From Baffinella frigidus (Eukaryota; Cryptophyceae; Cryptomonadales; Baffinellaceae): a DNA stretch of 10,000 nucleotides. The notes under the pieces are model-generated. The model was not told where the DNA came from and ran no database searches. It was given only the letters and a program-made list of their open reading frames with translations. The stretch covers positions 145,922 through 155,921 of the forward strand of contig MU646846.1 in the NCBI GenBank assembly GCA_026770585.1, read 5' to 3'. The position numbers and the translations under genes are program-made. Of this stretch, positions 1 to 5,756 are shown one piece after another (position 1 is the stretch's first letter; each line of letters opens with the position of its first letter).

Positions 1-156
1 ACCTCCACCACCCCAGAAACCTCAACCTCCACCACCGCTGAAACTTCATCCTCCACCACTCCAGAAACCTCAACCTCCACCACCCCAGAAACCTCCACCT
101 CCACCACCCCAGAAACCTCATCCTCCACCACCCCAGAAACCTCATCCTTCACCACG
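1..156 (+). repeat. 24-bp coding minisatellite (6.5 units)
   Basis: Six full 24-bp units and a partial seventh, beginning ACCTCCACCACCCCAGAAAC, vary by only a few substitutions (Thr/Ser or Pro/Ala swaps). The unit length keeps the frame, so copy-number change would alter only the length of the mucin-like stalk. The array probably extends upstream of the window. Confidence 0.9.
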
Positions 157-208
157 ACACCTCTCGGGAACAACACCGACGACTGCCCGCCAGGATACCT
201 CTGGAACG
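1..208 (+). CDS. Exon 1 (5' cut by window): mucin-like Ser/Thr/Pro repeat leading into an EGF-like C-terminal half
   Basis: Frame 1 is open from the first base. Residues 1-48 are six 8-residue units of the type TSTTPETS, encoded by an exact 24-bp tandem repeat; such Ser/Thr/Pro tracts are typical of O-glycosylated stalks of surface proteins. A non-repetitive segment with an NNT glycosylation site and then CPPGYLWNG follows. CPPGY..NG is the usual end of an EGF-like domain and needs one more Cys, which exon 800-855 supplies. The donor is placed at 208|GT (phase 1) because that join restores G-x-x-C-x-D-I-D-E-C spacing. The donor sequence itself (GTCTTA) is weak. Without splicing the frame runs on to a TAA at 274-276, so a short last exon is the alternative. 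The true start lies upstream of the window. The coding call is firm and the 3' boundary is moderate. Confidence 0.72.
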
Positions 209-799
209 GTCTTACCCCTCCTCCCACCTTTTCACGATCCACGAAACCGAAACAGCCTCCCTGGATTCTGAGGTAACGGTGCTCCCCCTGAAACCCTGGA
301 TCAATCACGCGTGCCCGAACTGTTCCTGAACTCAAAACCGTCTTTCTGGAAACGAGGTAAGGGTGATCCCCCCCCACACCTTTCGAGAGCCAACATCACC
401 CACCTCTCCTTTGCTGCAGGCACTTAGTAGGTAGATCTAAGGCTACCGAGAACTTCTCGGGTATTCAAACATTTATGGCGCGAGGAGGGTCCGCTGAATC
501 TGAACCAGTGGGCCGTCCATAAAACTCTCTCTCTCTCTCCGTTGCTGAGACCCCGCTTGAGGAGAGAGGCCACGCCGGCCCAGGCCCAACCACGAGCGAG
601 ATCTAAAATACCTTCATTAGTCAACCATCGAGGCTCATCACTTGTCCAATCGAGGCTCACAGTTGCGGCAGGCACCGACTGCGCCTCTCTCCGTTGATGC
701 AGACACTAATCTCTCAGATCAAGGCGTAAGGGCCTATCTAGGACCTGTATCGAGTTTGATAAAGACGGAGAAGAGGCACTGATCTCTCCGTGACGGCAG
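209..799 (+). other. Predicted intron 1
   Basis: This interval is inferred from the EGF-consistent join of 208 to 800. It contains dispersed element R1 and, further on, several additional AG acceptor-like sites (for example 418-419, 671-672). Two extra donor-like sites, AG|GTAACG near 273 and GAG|GTAAGG near 357, precede similar C-rich stretches. They may be alternative donors or remnants of boundary duplication. Confidence 0.45.
424..549 (+). repeat. Dispersed (CT)n-ended element, copy R1
   Basis: This copy shares, in order, GTAGGTAGAT, GGCTACCG, GGGTATTCAA, ATGGCGCGAG, GGTCCGCTGAATC, ACCAGT and then a CT tract (about 525-539) with copies at 8943-9090, 9144-9256 and, inverted, 9713-9850. 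It lies in the first predicted intron (209-799), in sense orientation. Its CT tract is followed by CCGTTGCTGAG, so it could act as a pyrimidine tract for an acceptor. It encodes no protein I can recognise. Confidence 0.7.
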
Positions 800-855
800 G
801 TATTGAGTGCGAAGACATCGATGAATGCACGGGTCTGGACCATGCAGTGTGTCAT
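800..855 (+). CDS. Exon 2: start of a calcium-binding EGF-like domain (DIDEC)
   Basis: After the acceptor GACGGCAG, phase 1 entry gives G-I-E-C-E-D-I-D-E-C-T-G-L-D-H-A-V-C-H. C-x-D-I-D-E-C is the hallmark at the boundary of calcium-binding EGF modules: the first Cys closes the preceding EGF (exon 1) and D-I-D-E-C opens the next one. The donor at 855|GTGCCA is chosen (phase 0) because it keeps the second EGF cysteine and joins exon 1221 with correct spacing. An earlier donor at 846|GTGTGT would delete that Cys. Calcium-binding EGF repeats are extracellular, so the product is probably secreted or a membrane ectodomain. Confidence is high for the domain and good for the borders. Confidence 0.75.
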
Positions 856-863
856 GTGCCACC

Positions 864-971
864 TCCAAACCCTGAACCCCCTAAAACCTAAACCCTGAAC
901 CCTAAACCTCAAATCCCAAACCTCAAACACTAAGCACTAAACACTCAACCCTAAAACCTAAAACCTGAATC

Positions 972-1003
<32 letters not shown>

Positions 1004-1196
1004 ACCCTAAACCCCAAACTTTAAACCCTAGATCCTAAACCTAAACCCTCAACCCTCAAACCTAAATTCTAAACCCAAAACCCAAAACCCCAAACCCCAA
1101 CCCGCAACCCCCAACCCTCAAACCCCAAACCCCAAACCCCAAACCCTAAACTCCAACCCCCAACCCCCAAGCCCCAAACCCTCCCCGACCCTCCAC
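864..1196 (+). repeat. Degenerate telomere-like repeat block T1 (CCCTAAA / CCCTCAA / CCCCAAA)
   Basis: About 330 bp of 6-8-bp C-rich units: CCCTAAA, CCCTGAA, CCCTCAA and CCCCAAA. It fills almost the whole predicted intron between two halves of one EGF domain (855 to 1221). It is too degenerate and too interrupted to be a chromosome end. Being C-rich on the + strand, it contains essentially no GT or AG. Confidence 0.9.
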
Positions 1197-1220
1197 CCCC
1201 TTACCCAAACCCCCCTACAG

Positions 1221-1277
1221 TATCTAGCCTACTGCCGGAACATCCCGGGATCCTGGGAATGCTACTGCCCCCGAGGC
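1221..1277 (+). CDS. Exon 3: second half of the EGF-like domain
   Basis: After an excellent acceptor (ACCCCCCTACAG), phase 0 reading gives Y-L-A-Y-C-R-N-I-P-G-S-W-E-C-Y-C-P-R-G. Joined to exon 800-855, this forms five EGF cysteines spaced 7, 5, 8 and 1 residues apart, with the usual N-x-x-G-S before the fourth. The 3' end is unresolved. A GC-AG intron from GAG|GC at 1276 to the acceptor at 1428 would read on as G-Y-G-D and bring in a Cys that could be the sixth. A GT donor at 1297 is the alternative. The EGF assignment is strong. Confidence 0.75.
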
Positions 1278-1305
1278 ATCCCCCCCCTCCTATTTCGTCT
1301 CTGTG

Positions 1306-1420
1306 TATCAAAAACGAGGTCCTGTTTTTTCTCCTCGCTTCAGAAATGAGGTCCTGCTGTTTTTTCTTGCATCAGAATGAGGTTCTTTGTTTTCTCCTAG
1401 CATCAGAAATAAGTTCCTCT
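1306..1420 (+). repeat. Tandem splice-site-like units (about 31 bp, 3-4 copies)
   Basis: Units at about 1310, 1344, 1376 and 1405 each start with (C/A)GAGGT or a close variant, continue with a T-rich tract (CCTGTTTTTTCTCC) and end in CATCAG or CTTCAG. Every unit therefore contains a donor-like GAG|GT and an acceptor-like Y-tract plus CAG. They lie just after the EGF exon and look like repeated copies of an intron end. Confidence 0.6.
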
Positions 1421-1428
1421 CTTTCGAG

Positions 1429-1500
1429 GCTACGGTGACGTCCAGGACCCTCGCCTCCCCCTGCTCTGCTTTCTCGACCTCTATTTCGCCTGCAATCAGC
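1429..1500 (+). CDS. Candidate exon: possible end of the EGF-like domain
   Basis: After TTTCGAG, phase 1 reading gives G-Y-G-D-V-Q-D-P-R-L-P-L-L-C-F-L. If joined to C-P-R-G of the previous exon, this would complete the EGF module with its sixth Cys. The join would need a GC-AG intron (donor at 1277) or an unseen exon, so this is tentative. The right border is not determined; the frame stays open past 1500. Confidence 0.3.
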
Positions 1501-1511
1501 TTATCCGAAAG

Positions 1512-1545
1512 AGTCAGAGAGGGATTTTATTGGCGGCCAACAGAC
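1512..1545 (-). repeat. Diverged fragment of the (CT)n-ended element, copy R2
   Basis: On the - strand this reads TTGGCCGCCAATAAAATC followed by CCTCTCTGAC, matching the 3' end TTGGTCGNNAATAAAGAAC(CT)n of the family. Only the 3' end is recognisable. Polarity is antisense to the exon chain. Confidence 0.5.
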
Positions 1546-1652
1546 GTTATTTCCCTGCACCACTGCTCAGTCCGTGACTTAGCGTGTGATTTGACGTCGG
1601 CTTTTCAGCCCTGGCAACATCCCTCAGACCCTTCGAATCACCTCCCTGACAC

Positions 1653-1761
1653 CTCCAGCCGAAGCGCCCGCGGGCCTGGTGGAGGCAACGACATGACCCT
1701 GAACGCATCGAGTGAAATGCTGAGCAGGGATTTGGGGGAACCGGACTTTCTGCTCGTCCGA
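1653..1761 (+). CDS. Candidate exon, unrecognised, with an N-glycosylation site
   Basis: The + frame reads ...G-N-D-M-T-L-N-A-S-S-E-M-L-S and then R-D-L-G-E-P-D-F-L-L-V-R, which looks like folded protein and carries an NAS sequon. Possible acceptors are CTCCAG near 1658 and CCTCAG near 1627. The donor CGA|GTCGTT at 1761 gives phase 0, matching exon 2032; GTTCACG|GT at 1771 is the alternative. I recognise no family. The neighbouring frames are less protein-like, and the borders are uncertain. Confidence 0.4.
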
Positions 1762-1802
1762 GTCGTTCACGGTCCACCCCGAAACCAGCCTTCTACTTGT
1801 GG

Positions 1803-1881
1803 CCCATGACTCTGATTCGAAGCCAGTCGAATTCGAAGCTAGTTGAATATGTGTGGAACCCCATGACTCTGATTCATGGGG
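1803..1881. repeat. 16-bp direct repeat and short hairpin
   Basis: CCCATGACTCTGATTC occurs exactly at 1803-1818 and 1860-1875. The second copy lies within a hairpin, CCCCATGA (1859-1866) / TCATGGGG (1874-1881), with a 7-nt loop. Two TTCGAAGC motifs lie between the copies. No function is evident. Confidence 0.8.
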
Positions 1882-2031
1882 CAGGGAAGGGTGGAGTGCC
1901 TCTGACGCGAGTTTAGAATCAATCACGGAAGCTTCCCTGTCATCACGCGCGGCCAGGGCTCAGGAACCGACGGCTAAACCACGGTGATATCTCAATTCGT
2001 TAACGGTTGGGAAACGTTGACGTTATGGCAG

Positions 2032-2102
2032 GTGCGGACGGCGATGGAGTTCAACGTTACACTGGAGGTGTTCGAGGAACACTGGGATTGCACTTCTCGC
2101 AT
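2032..2102 (+). CDS. Exon: amphipathic beta-like segment with NVT sequon
   Basis: After TTATGGCAG, phase 0 reading gives V-R-T-A-M-E-F-N-V-T-L-E-V-F-E-E-H-W-D-C plus T-S-R. It alternates hydrophobic and charged residues and has an N-V-T glycosylation site and one Cys. The donor is CGCAT|GTGACC, phase 2. This matches the phase 2 entry of the exon at 2362, giving Met at the junction followed by F-A-S-F-L-L-N-A-S-G. No family is recognised; an extracellular location is inferred from the upstream EGF modules. Another open frame overlaps here but has poorer protein character. Confidence 0.55.
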
Positions 2103-2260
2103 GTGACCCCCCCCGCCCCGTCTAGCGCAACGTGCGAAATCAAGCAGTTGGCAACGGAGTGGGGAACTCCGACGAAGTCACCCCAGATATGGATTGGAAA
2201 TCTGTTGGTGGGGAATACAGGACGGGAAGCAAGCGACCCTCCGAAGCCCGGGGCATCAAC

Positions 2261-2292
2261 AGGTTCGCGAGCTTCCTCCTGAACGCGAGCGG
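2261..2292 (+). repeat. Upstream copy of the 5' edge of exon 2362
   Basis: AGGTTCGCGAG and the following bases to 2292 match 2360-2391 at 30 of 32 positions, including the acceptor AG. If used as an exon it would leave in phase 1, which does not fit the phase 2 entry of the second copy. It is therefore probably an intronic duplicate or an alternative acceptor. The 67 bp between the copies include CAACCCTAAACCCT. Confidence 0.8.
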
Positions 2293-2361
2293 TCGGTGTG
2301 GTGATGTCGGGGTGTTGAATAGACGCACCACCGCCCTGACCAACCCTAAACCCTCACACAG

Positions 2362-2457
2362 GTTCGCGAGTTTCCTGCTGAACGCGAGCGGCGCAGACAC
2401 CTACGACTCTCTCATCCTCGCCGAAACCTCCATCTACCAGTACACCCCATACTCCTT
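2362..2457 (+). CDS. Exon: F-A-S-F-L-L-N-A-S-G segment
   Basis: After ACCCTCACACAG, phase 2 entry gives F-A-S-F-L-L-N-A-S-G-A-D-T-Y-D-S-L-I-L-A and then E-T-S-I-Y-Q-Y-T-P-Y-S, with another NAS sequon. The donor CTT|GTCTCT at 2457 is weak but gives phase 2, as the next exon (2919) requires. If unspliced, the frame stays open to a TAG at 2510-2512. Both edges of this exon are echoed in the surrounding sequence (2261-2292 upstream, three copies downstream). No family is recognised. Confidence 0.55.
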
Positions 2458-2463
2458 GTCTCT

Positions 2464-2619
2464 AAATTCCCTCTACCAGTACGTCCCTCACCCAAAACTC
2501 CAAACCGTTTAGGCCGAAACCTCCCTGTACCAGTGCACCCCTACCCCCCACCCCCTCAAGCCCTCACCCCTCACCCCTCACCCCTCGACCGAAACCTCCC
2601 TCTACCAGTACACCCCCAC
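2464..2619 (+). repeat. Three downstream copies of the 3' part of exon 2362
   Basis: The exon segment CGAAACCTCCATCTACCAGT (2422-2441) and its flank recur at about 2464-2493, 2514-2545 and 2589-2619 as (GAAAC)CTCCCTCTACCAGTAC plus C-rich sequence. CCTCACCCC telomere-like units lie between them. Y-Q-Y remains readable in some copies, but frames and flanks have drifted. Confidence 0.75.
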
Positions 2620-2916
2620 ACCTTCTTGCTTCGTCTTCATTACTCTCGAGCCTGGAACCCTAAACCTCACACCCTCAACCCCAGACCCCTAACCCCCACA
2701 CCCTCAACCCCTCACCCCTCACCCCTCACCCCACACCCTCAACCCTATACGTACCTGGCCCCAGGTCCGGTGTGTCCGTTCGGCGGGACCCCTCACCCCA
2801 AACCCCTCACCCCGGGCGGGACCCCTCACCCCAAACCCTAATAGGTATCTGGGCCCGGGCTCGATATGTCCGTTTGGCAGGACCCCTCACCCCTCACCCA
2901 AACCCCCGAACCCTCT
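2530..2916 (+). repeat. C-rich telomere-like block T2 (CCTCACCCC / CCCTAAACC)
   Basis: Mostly CCTCACCCC, CCCTCAACC and CCCTAAACC units, interrupted by copies of both the preceding exon's 3' edge and the following exon's 5' edge. A sub-repeat GGCGGGACCCCTCACCCCAA occurs twice near 2782 and 2815. Confidence 0.8.
2749..2884 (+). repeat. Two upstream copies of the 5' edge of exon 2919
   Basis: Copies at 2749-2790 and 2842-2884 match 2916-2957 (TAGGTATCTTGGCCCGGGAT and onward to GGCGGG). All three can be read as Y-L-x-P-G-x-x-C-P-F-G. Only the third is followed by the long protein-like frame. The spacings are 93 and 74 bp, filled with CCTCACCCC units. Copy 2842 keeps the TAG acceptor; copy 2749 has lost it (ACGTACC). 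Confidence 0.85.
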
Positions 2917-2918
2917 AG

Positions 2919-3039
2919 GTATCTTGGCCCGGGATCGATATGTCCGTTCGGCGGGCCATCGATCCTGGTGGCGTTATTCGCATTCTTCCCTTCGATGCCT
3001 GCCGCGATCGAAGCCGAAAACAACCTTCTCGTGCATCAG
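2919..3039 (+). CDS. Exon: hydrophobic segment, unrecognised
   Basis: After CCCTCTAG, phase 2 entry gives Y-L-G-P-G-S-I-C-P-F-G-G-P and then S-I-L-V-A-L-F-A-F-F-P-S-M-P-A, followed by A-I-E-A-E-N-N-L-L-V-H-Q. The 40 codons are GC3-rich. The hydrophobic run could be a membrane segment or a buried core, but it is short (about 11 residues). The donor CATCAG|GTATTG is strong, phase 0. Two other frames are open here but look less protein-like. No family is recognised. Confidence 0.65.
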
Positions 3040-3098
3040 GTATTGTACAAGTCGGGTTGGCTTGGACTTTCTCAGGGTCGTCACATGTTGCGCATGTA

Positions 3099-3254
3099 CT
3101 AGAACCCCTGAACCCCGACCCCTAGTCGATGGCTGCAACCCTAAATCCTAAACCCAAACCATAACCCCCAAACAATTAATCCTGGTCCCTAAACTCCAAA
3201 CCCCAAACTCCAAACCCCAAACCCCACACCCCAAACCCCAAACCCCCAAACAAA
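3099..3254 (+). repeat. Telomere-like block T3
   Basis: CCCTGAACCCC, CCCTAAATC and CCCCAAA units end directly at the predicted acceptor of exon 3256 (ACAAAG). This block is most of the intron 3040-3255. Confidence 0.85.
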
Positions 3255-3255
3255 G

Positions 3256-3336
3256 GCGGCGTTCCTGGCGACCCTGGTGCACAACTGCAGCTTCAGCTTG
3301 GAATCGTGCATCGTCCGCGATCCTACCTACGCCTGG
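3256..3336 (+). CDS. Exon: Cys-containing segment ending Y-A-W
   Basis: Phase 0 reading gives A-A-F-L-A-T-L-V-H-N-C-S-F-S-L-E-S-C-I-V and then R-D-P-T-Y-A-W, with an NCS sequon and two Cys six residues apart. The donor TGG|GTATGT is strong, phase 0. The acceptor AAACAAAG is weak because the telomere-like block runs right up to it. The phase matches the exon before. The 3' edge is repeated twice downstream. Confidence 0.6.
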
Positions 3337-3369
3337 GTATGTCCTCCCTCTTTCCTCTCTACCTCAGAC

Positions 3370-3460
3370 CCTATCTACGCCTGGGTCTGCGTAGGTAGGG
3401 TAGCGAGGACAGACACTATCTACGCCTGGGTATTTCCCCCTTCTCTCCTCTCTACCTCTC
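3370..3460 (+). repeat. Two downstream copies of the 3' edge (donor) of exon 3256
   Basis: CTA(C/T)CTACGCCTGGGT occurs at 3323-3338 (the exon), 3371-3386 and 3416-3431. Copies one and three are followed by a similar pyrimidine-rich stretch ending CTCTCTACCTC. Copy two is followed by GCGTAGGTAGGG, an inverted fragment of the same motif. Each copy carries a candidate donor (GTATGT, GTCTGC, GTATTT). The spacings (48 and 45 bp) keep the frame. Confidence 0.85.
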
Positions 3461-3520
3461 TCGAGCCTGAAACACTGTGATCCAAAAGCCTGGCGCCCTC
3501 CCAAGAAGCTGAAGGCATAG

Positions 3521-3643
3521 CCCTGGTTGTCTGCCTCTAGCGCAGCCTACACACAATATCATGAGTCTGTGGTGTTGACTCTCCCAGTGCATACGCCACC
3601 TTGGTCCTTGTACCTGTCACCCTCTTGTCCCAACAGAGCGGAG
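3521..3643 (+). CDS. Exon: Q-Y-H-E-S-V-V-L-T-L segment
   Basis: The frame reads ...S-S-A-A-Y-T-Q-Y-H-E-S-V-V-L-T-L-P-V-H-T and then P-P-W-S-L-Y-L-S-P-S-C-P-N-R-A-E before a strong donor, GCGGAG|GTAGGG (phase 0). The start is uncertain. CATAG| at 3520 gives the phase 0 entry that the previous exon needs but has a poor pyrimidine tract. CTCTAG| at 3540 has the best tract but gives phase 2. No family is recognised. Confidence 0.5.
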
Positions 3644-3685
3644 GTAGGGAGACCTTCTTGTGAAAGATACTCTTCAAACCGCCCT

Positions 3686-3804
3686 GTGAAGGAGCCTCTG
3701 CAGAGAGAGAGAGATTTTTGTTACTGACATGGACATTCGACATTCCACAACTGACACGGACATTCTGCATTCCAGCTGCGTGAAGGCGGAGCCTCTGCAA
3801 ACAG
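3686..3804. repeat. Repeated acceptor-side sequence upstream of exon 3805
   Basis: GTGAAGGAGCCTCTGCAG (3686-3703) recurs as GTGAAGGCGGAGCCTCTGCA (3780-3799), followed by AACAG, the predicted acceptor of exon 3805. Between them TGACATGGACATTCGACATTCC (about 3726) recurs with a few changes as TGACACGGACATTCTGCATTCC (about 3751). Confidence 0.7.
3699..3728 (-). repeat. Diverged 3' end of the (CT)n-ended element, copy R3
   Basis: On the - strand this reads GTCAGTAACAAAAATCTCTC, continuing CTCTCTCTGCAG. It corresponds to the conserved GTCGNNAATAAAGAA(CT)n end. Only this end is recognisable. Confidence 0.45.
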
Positions 3805-3897
3805 GTTTCGGACACGACGCAGGACCCGTTCTGGTTCCCTCCGACAGGCCTCCGCATCGATCGCCTCTGGCACGAACGCATCGTCACCGGCGATATT
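3805..3897 (+). CDS. Exon: W-F-P-P-T-G-L-R-I-D-R-L-W-H-E-R-I segment
   Basis: After TGCAAACAG, phase 0 reading gives V-S-D-T-T-Q-D-P-F-W-F-P-P-T-G-L and then R-I-D-R-L-W-H-E-R-I-V-T-G-D-I: 31 codons without a stop and strongly protein-like (aromatic, acidic and basic residues well mixed, GC-rich third positions). The donor is GATATT|GTAACC, phase 0, where the telomere-like block begins immediately. Phases match the exons on both sides. I do not recognise the family. Confidence 0.62.
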
Positions 3898-4257
3898 GTA
3901 ACCCTAAACCCTAAACTCTAAACCCTAAACCCCAAACCCTAAACCTGGTAACCTCAACTCCAAACCCCAAACCCTAAACCCTAAACCCTAAACCTTAAAC
4001 CCTAAATCCTAGACCCTGACCCCTGAACCTTAGACCCTAAGCCCTAAGCCCTAAGCCCTAAACCCCAAACCCTGAACTCTGACCCCTGAACCCTGAACCC
4101 TGAACCCTGAACCCTAAACCCTAAACTCTAAACCCTCAACCCTCAACCCCAAACCCTGAAACCTGACCCCTAAACCCTAAACTCTAAACTTTAAACCATG
4201 ATGAACCCTGAACCCTAAACCCTGAACCCTGAACCCGAAACCCTAAACCGTAAATCC
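3898..4257 (+). repeat. Telomere-like block T4 (the cleanest CCCTAAA copies)
   Basis: Runs of CCCTAAA (for example about 3901-4010), CCCTAAG, CCCTGAA and CCCCAAA. It starts at the predicted donor of exon 3805 and ends at the antisense ankyrin sequence. The G-rich strand can be translated as repeated G-F-R-V-Q, but this is low-complexity read-through. Confidence 0.92.
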
Positions 4258-4259
4258 CA

Positions 4260-4790
4260 TGGGGCAGGACGATATGATCGACGCGGACCTGAACAAAGGC
4301 AAGGACCGGCGCCGTCATCTCACCCAGGTCTCTCAGGGTTGAGGGCGTGTGGTGTAGGGCGTCCTTGATCTTCAATGCGATTCTCGGGTATCCTCGGGCT
4401 GACGCGATGTGAACCGCGGTCAATCTGCAGTGTGTCCGTGCCGTCACAGGAACAGCATTGCTTAGGAGACAGTCCACAACTTGCTCGTGGCCTCCTCTGC
4501 AGAACAGGCTATGTAAAGTCGCTCCGGCTATGCCTACTAGGGGAAGTATTCCCCAGACCTCCACACGCAGCTTCGTGTAGCGCTGTACGACCGCTGGCCG
4601 TCGGCATGGAGATGACAGCGCCGTGCTGCAGGAAAAGCTCTACACCAGACAGCATATCGAACCGTGCAGCCACGTGAAGTGCATTCAGTCTATCATGGAC
4701 GCCACACGCTGACACGGACGCGCCGTGGTGTTTACGGGGACCCCCCTCCTGGGAGACCCCTTTAGAGGACCACGATGTTGTCGCTCTCAA
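4260..4790 (-). pseudogene. Ankyrin-repeat sequence, frame-broken, antisense in a large intron
   Basis: On the - strand about four ankyrin repeats are visible. The first frame (4790 to about 4560) has N-A-L-H-V-A-A-R-F and then S-G-R-T-A-L-H-E-A-A-C-G-G. The second frame (about 4563 to 4260) has A-G-A-T-L-H-S-L-F-C-R-G-G-H-E-Q-V-V-D-C, then L-L-S-N-A, then L-T-A-V-H-I-A-S-A-R-G-Y. These match the ankyrin pattern G-x-T-A-L-H-x-A-x-x-x-G-H-x-x-V-V-x-x-L-L. The two frames are offset, and the distance between the second and third TALH-like motifs is shorter than a full repeat. A deletion or frameshift is likely, since an intron there would be only about 20 nt. No convincing start codon is seen, and the C-terminal end runs into telomere-like repeat. 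Ankyrin repeats mediate protein-protein binding. A broken relic is more likely than a live gene. Confidence 0.65.
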
Positions 4791-4811
4791 GAGGAATCTG
4801 GGAGTTGACGA

Positions 4812-4840
4812 CCTCGCCGCTGTTGGCTGCAGCGGCGAGG
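4812..4840. other. Perfect 11-bp-stem hairpin
   Basis: CCTCGCCGCTG (4812-4822) and CAGCGGCGAGG (4830-4840) are exact inverted repeats around a 7-nt loop. The hairpin lies in the large intron just upstream (in its own orientation) of the ankyrin relic. There is no T-run and no clear role. Confidence 0.85.
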
Positions 4841-5001
4841 GTTCGTGGTTAGGGGTGAGGGGAGGGGGGGCAGGGAGATGGTCTCCTGAGTGGAAGCTAG
4901 TGGTGCAATTGTTCCTACCGCGGGTGTGTCAAACCTGCAAAATGCTTCCGTCCCTGTGCAAATAAATGTATCTCTGGGTTCCACTGAAGAGACTCGGGCA
5001 G

Positions 5002-5145
5002 ATCTTGGTTCTCGGCGGCACGGCTCCGGAGAACAGTCCCGCCGACGTTTCGCTGAAGGCTGACGTTTGCAATGTGGTGTGCCAGGGGAATGGGACGGAG
5101 ATGTGGTTCATCGAATTCACGTTCACCATGGGCACCGACGATACG
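5002..5145 (+). CDS. Exon: Cys-containing segment with a C-N-V-V-C-Q-G-N-G-T motif
   Basis: After CTCGGGCAG, phase 0 reading gives I-L-V-L-G-G-T-A-P-E-N-S-P-A-D-V-S-L-K and then A-D-V-C-N-V-V-C-Q-G-N-G-T-E-M-W-F-I-E and F-T-F-T-M-G-T-D-D-T. Codon third positions are GC-rich, and an NGT sequon is present. The frame closes at TGA 5197-5199, so splicing is expected before it. ACG|GTCCTC (5145) and CAC|GTCCAA (5160) both give phase 0. Phase matches exon 3805, whose donor lies 1.1 kb upstream across the telomere block and the ankyrin relic. A long - strand frame overlaps but has weaker third-position bias. Confidence 0.52.
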
Positions 5146-5279
5146 GTCCTCGCCTTTCACGTCCAATGTCCGATAACTATCCATCACGGAACGATTTGAT
5201 TCATGTTTCATGTCAATCATGCACCCAACTGTGATCATAACAATGTCACCATCCATGGTGAATCCAGCACTCTCCCTAG

Positions 5280-5522
5280 TTTGCACACAACATGATCAGC
5301 GATGGGTTGCCCAAGACACCGTCCTCACCCACCCACCACACCTGTGCCAGTGACACACCGAGTGCGAGAGTCAGCACACGTTATTGCCACCCAACACACG
5401 TTCCTGACCCAGCTGTGACCATGTTGTGTGCAAACGGGGGAAAGTGCCGTAAGGATGCATCAGGAGTTGGGGGTTTGGGATTCCATTCCCGCGTCGGTGA
5501 GAGTAATCCTCTCGAGATGGAA
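5280..5522 (+). CDS. Exon: EGF-like Cys segment (C-A-N-G-G-K-C)
   Basis: After CTCTCCCTAG, phase 0 reading gives F-A-H-N-M-I-S-D-G-L-P-K, then a Pro/Ser/Thr-rich part, then V-T-M-L-C-A-N-G-G-K-C-R-K-D-A-S-G. C-x-N-G-G-x-C is the typical core between the second and third cysteines of EGF domains. The best phase-consistent donor is GAA|GTATGT at 5522 (phase 0). CC|GTAAGG at 5446 and TCG|GTGAGA at 5496 are stronger by sequence but give phase 1, which does not match exon 5644. They could define alternative forms or a missing small exon. Near 5375-5415, CACACGTT plus 10-12 bases is duplicated. Confidence 0.5.
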
Positions 5523-5643
5523 GTATGTATCAGGGTTTGGGGAGGTGCGTGGTGCCCTCTAGCTAGCTACAGCTGATTCGTGCACTCCAGCACTCCACGT
5601 TAAGGGTACATGAGTGAGGTGCTGACGCGTGGTCTCGCGGCAG

Positions 5644-5728
5644 TGCAACGTGCTCTACCTTCCCCGCGTCTTCAACAATGACACTCGCATCCCACACGTG
5701 TACCCCCCTGAAGTCGTCAGGACCTTCG
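5644..5728 (+). CDS. Exon: C-N-V-L-Y-L-P-R-V-F segment
   Basis: After CTCGCGGCAG, phase 0 reading gives C-N-V-L-Y-L-P-R-V-F-N-N-D-T-R-I-P and then H-V-Y-P-P-E-V-V-R-T-F. Nearly every codon ends in C or G, and an NDT sequon is present. The donor TTCG|GTACGC is phase 1. It joins exon 6019 to make Gly and continue V-E-H-F-P-C-G-N-E-L-Y-N-P. The phase agreement and protein-like sequence on both sides make this one of the better-supported junctions. No family is recognised. Confidence 0.68.
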
Positions 5729-5756
5729 GTACGCCATCCCCTCACTCATCTTCCCC

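Noticed and set aside
706-930. - strand open frame with G-F-R-V-Q repeats (also 4184-4260 and 5941-5980)
   Set aside because: It is read-through of the G-rich strand of telomere-like repeat, low complexity, with no support as protein.
2140-2400. - strand frame with duplicated F-R-R-K-L-A-N-L
   Set aside because: The duplication comes from the repeated exon edge on the + strand, and the + frame fits its neighbours' phases.
3537-3887. - strand frame of 116 codons
   Set aside because: It is opposite two + strand exons with good splice sites and matching phase, and its sequence looks compositional.
4375-4677. + strand frame of 100 codons
   Set aside because: It is the shadow of the ankyrin repeats on the opposite strand, which have a clear family pattern.
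4915-5286. - strand frame of about 120 codons
   Set aside because: It overlaps the + strand exons 5002 and 5280, which have better third-position GC, Cys motifs and splice signals. I recognise no motif in the - frame.
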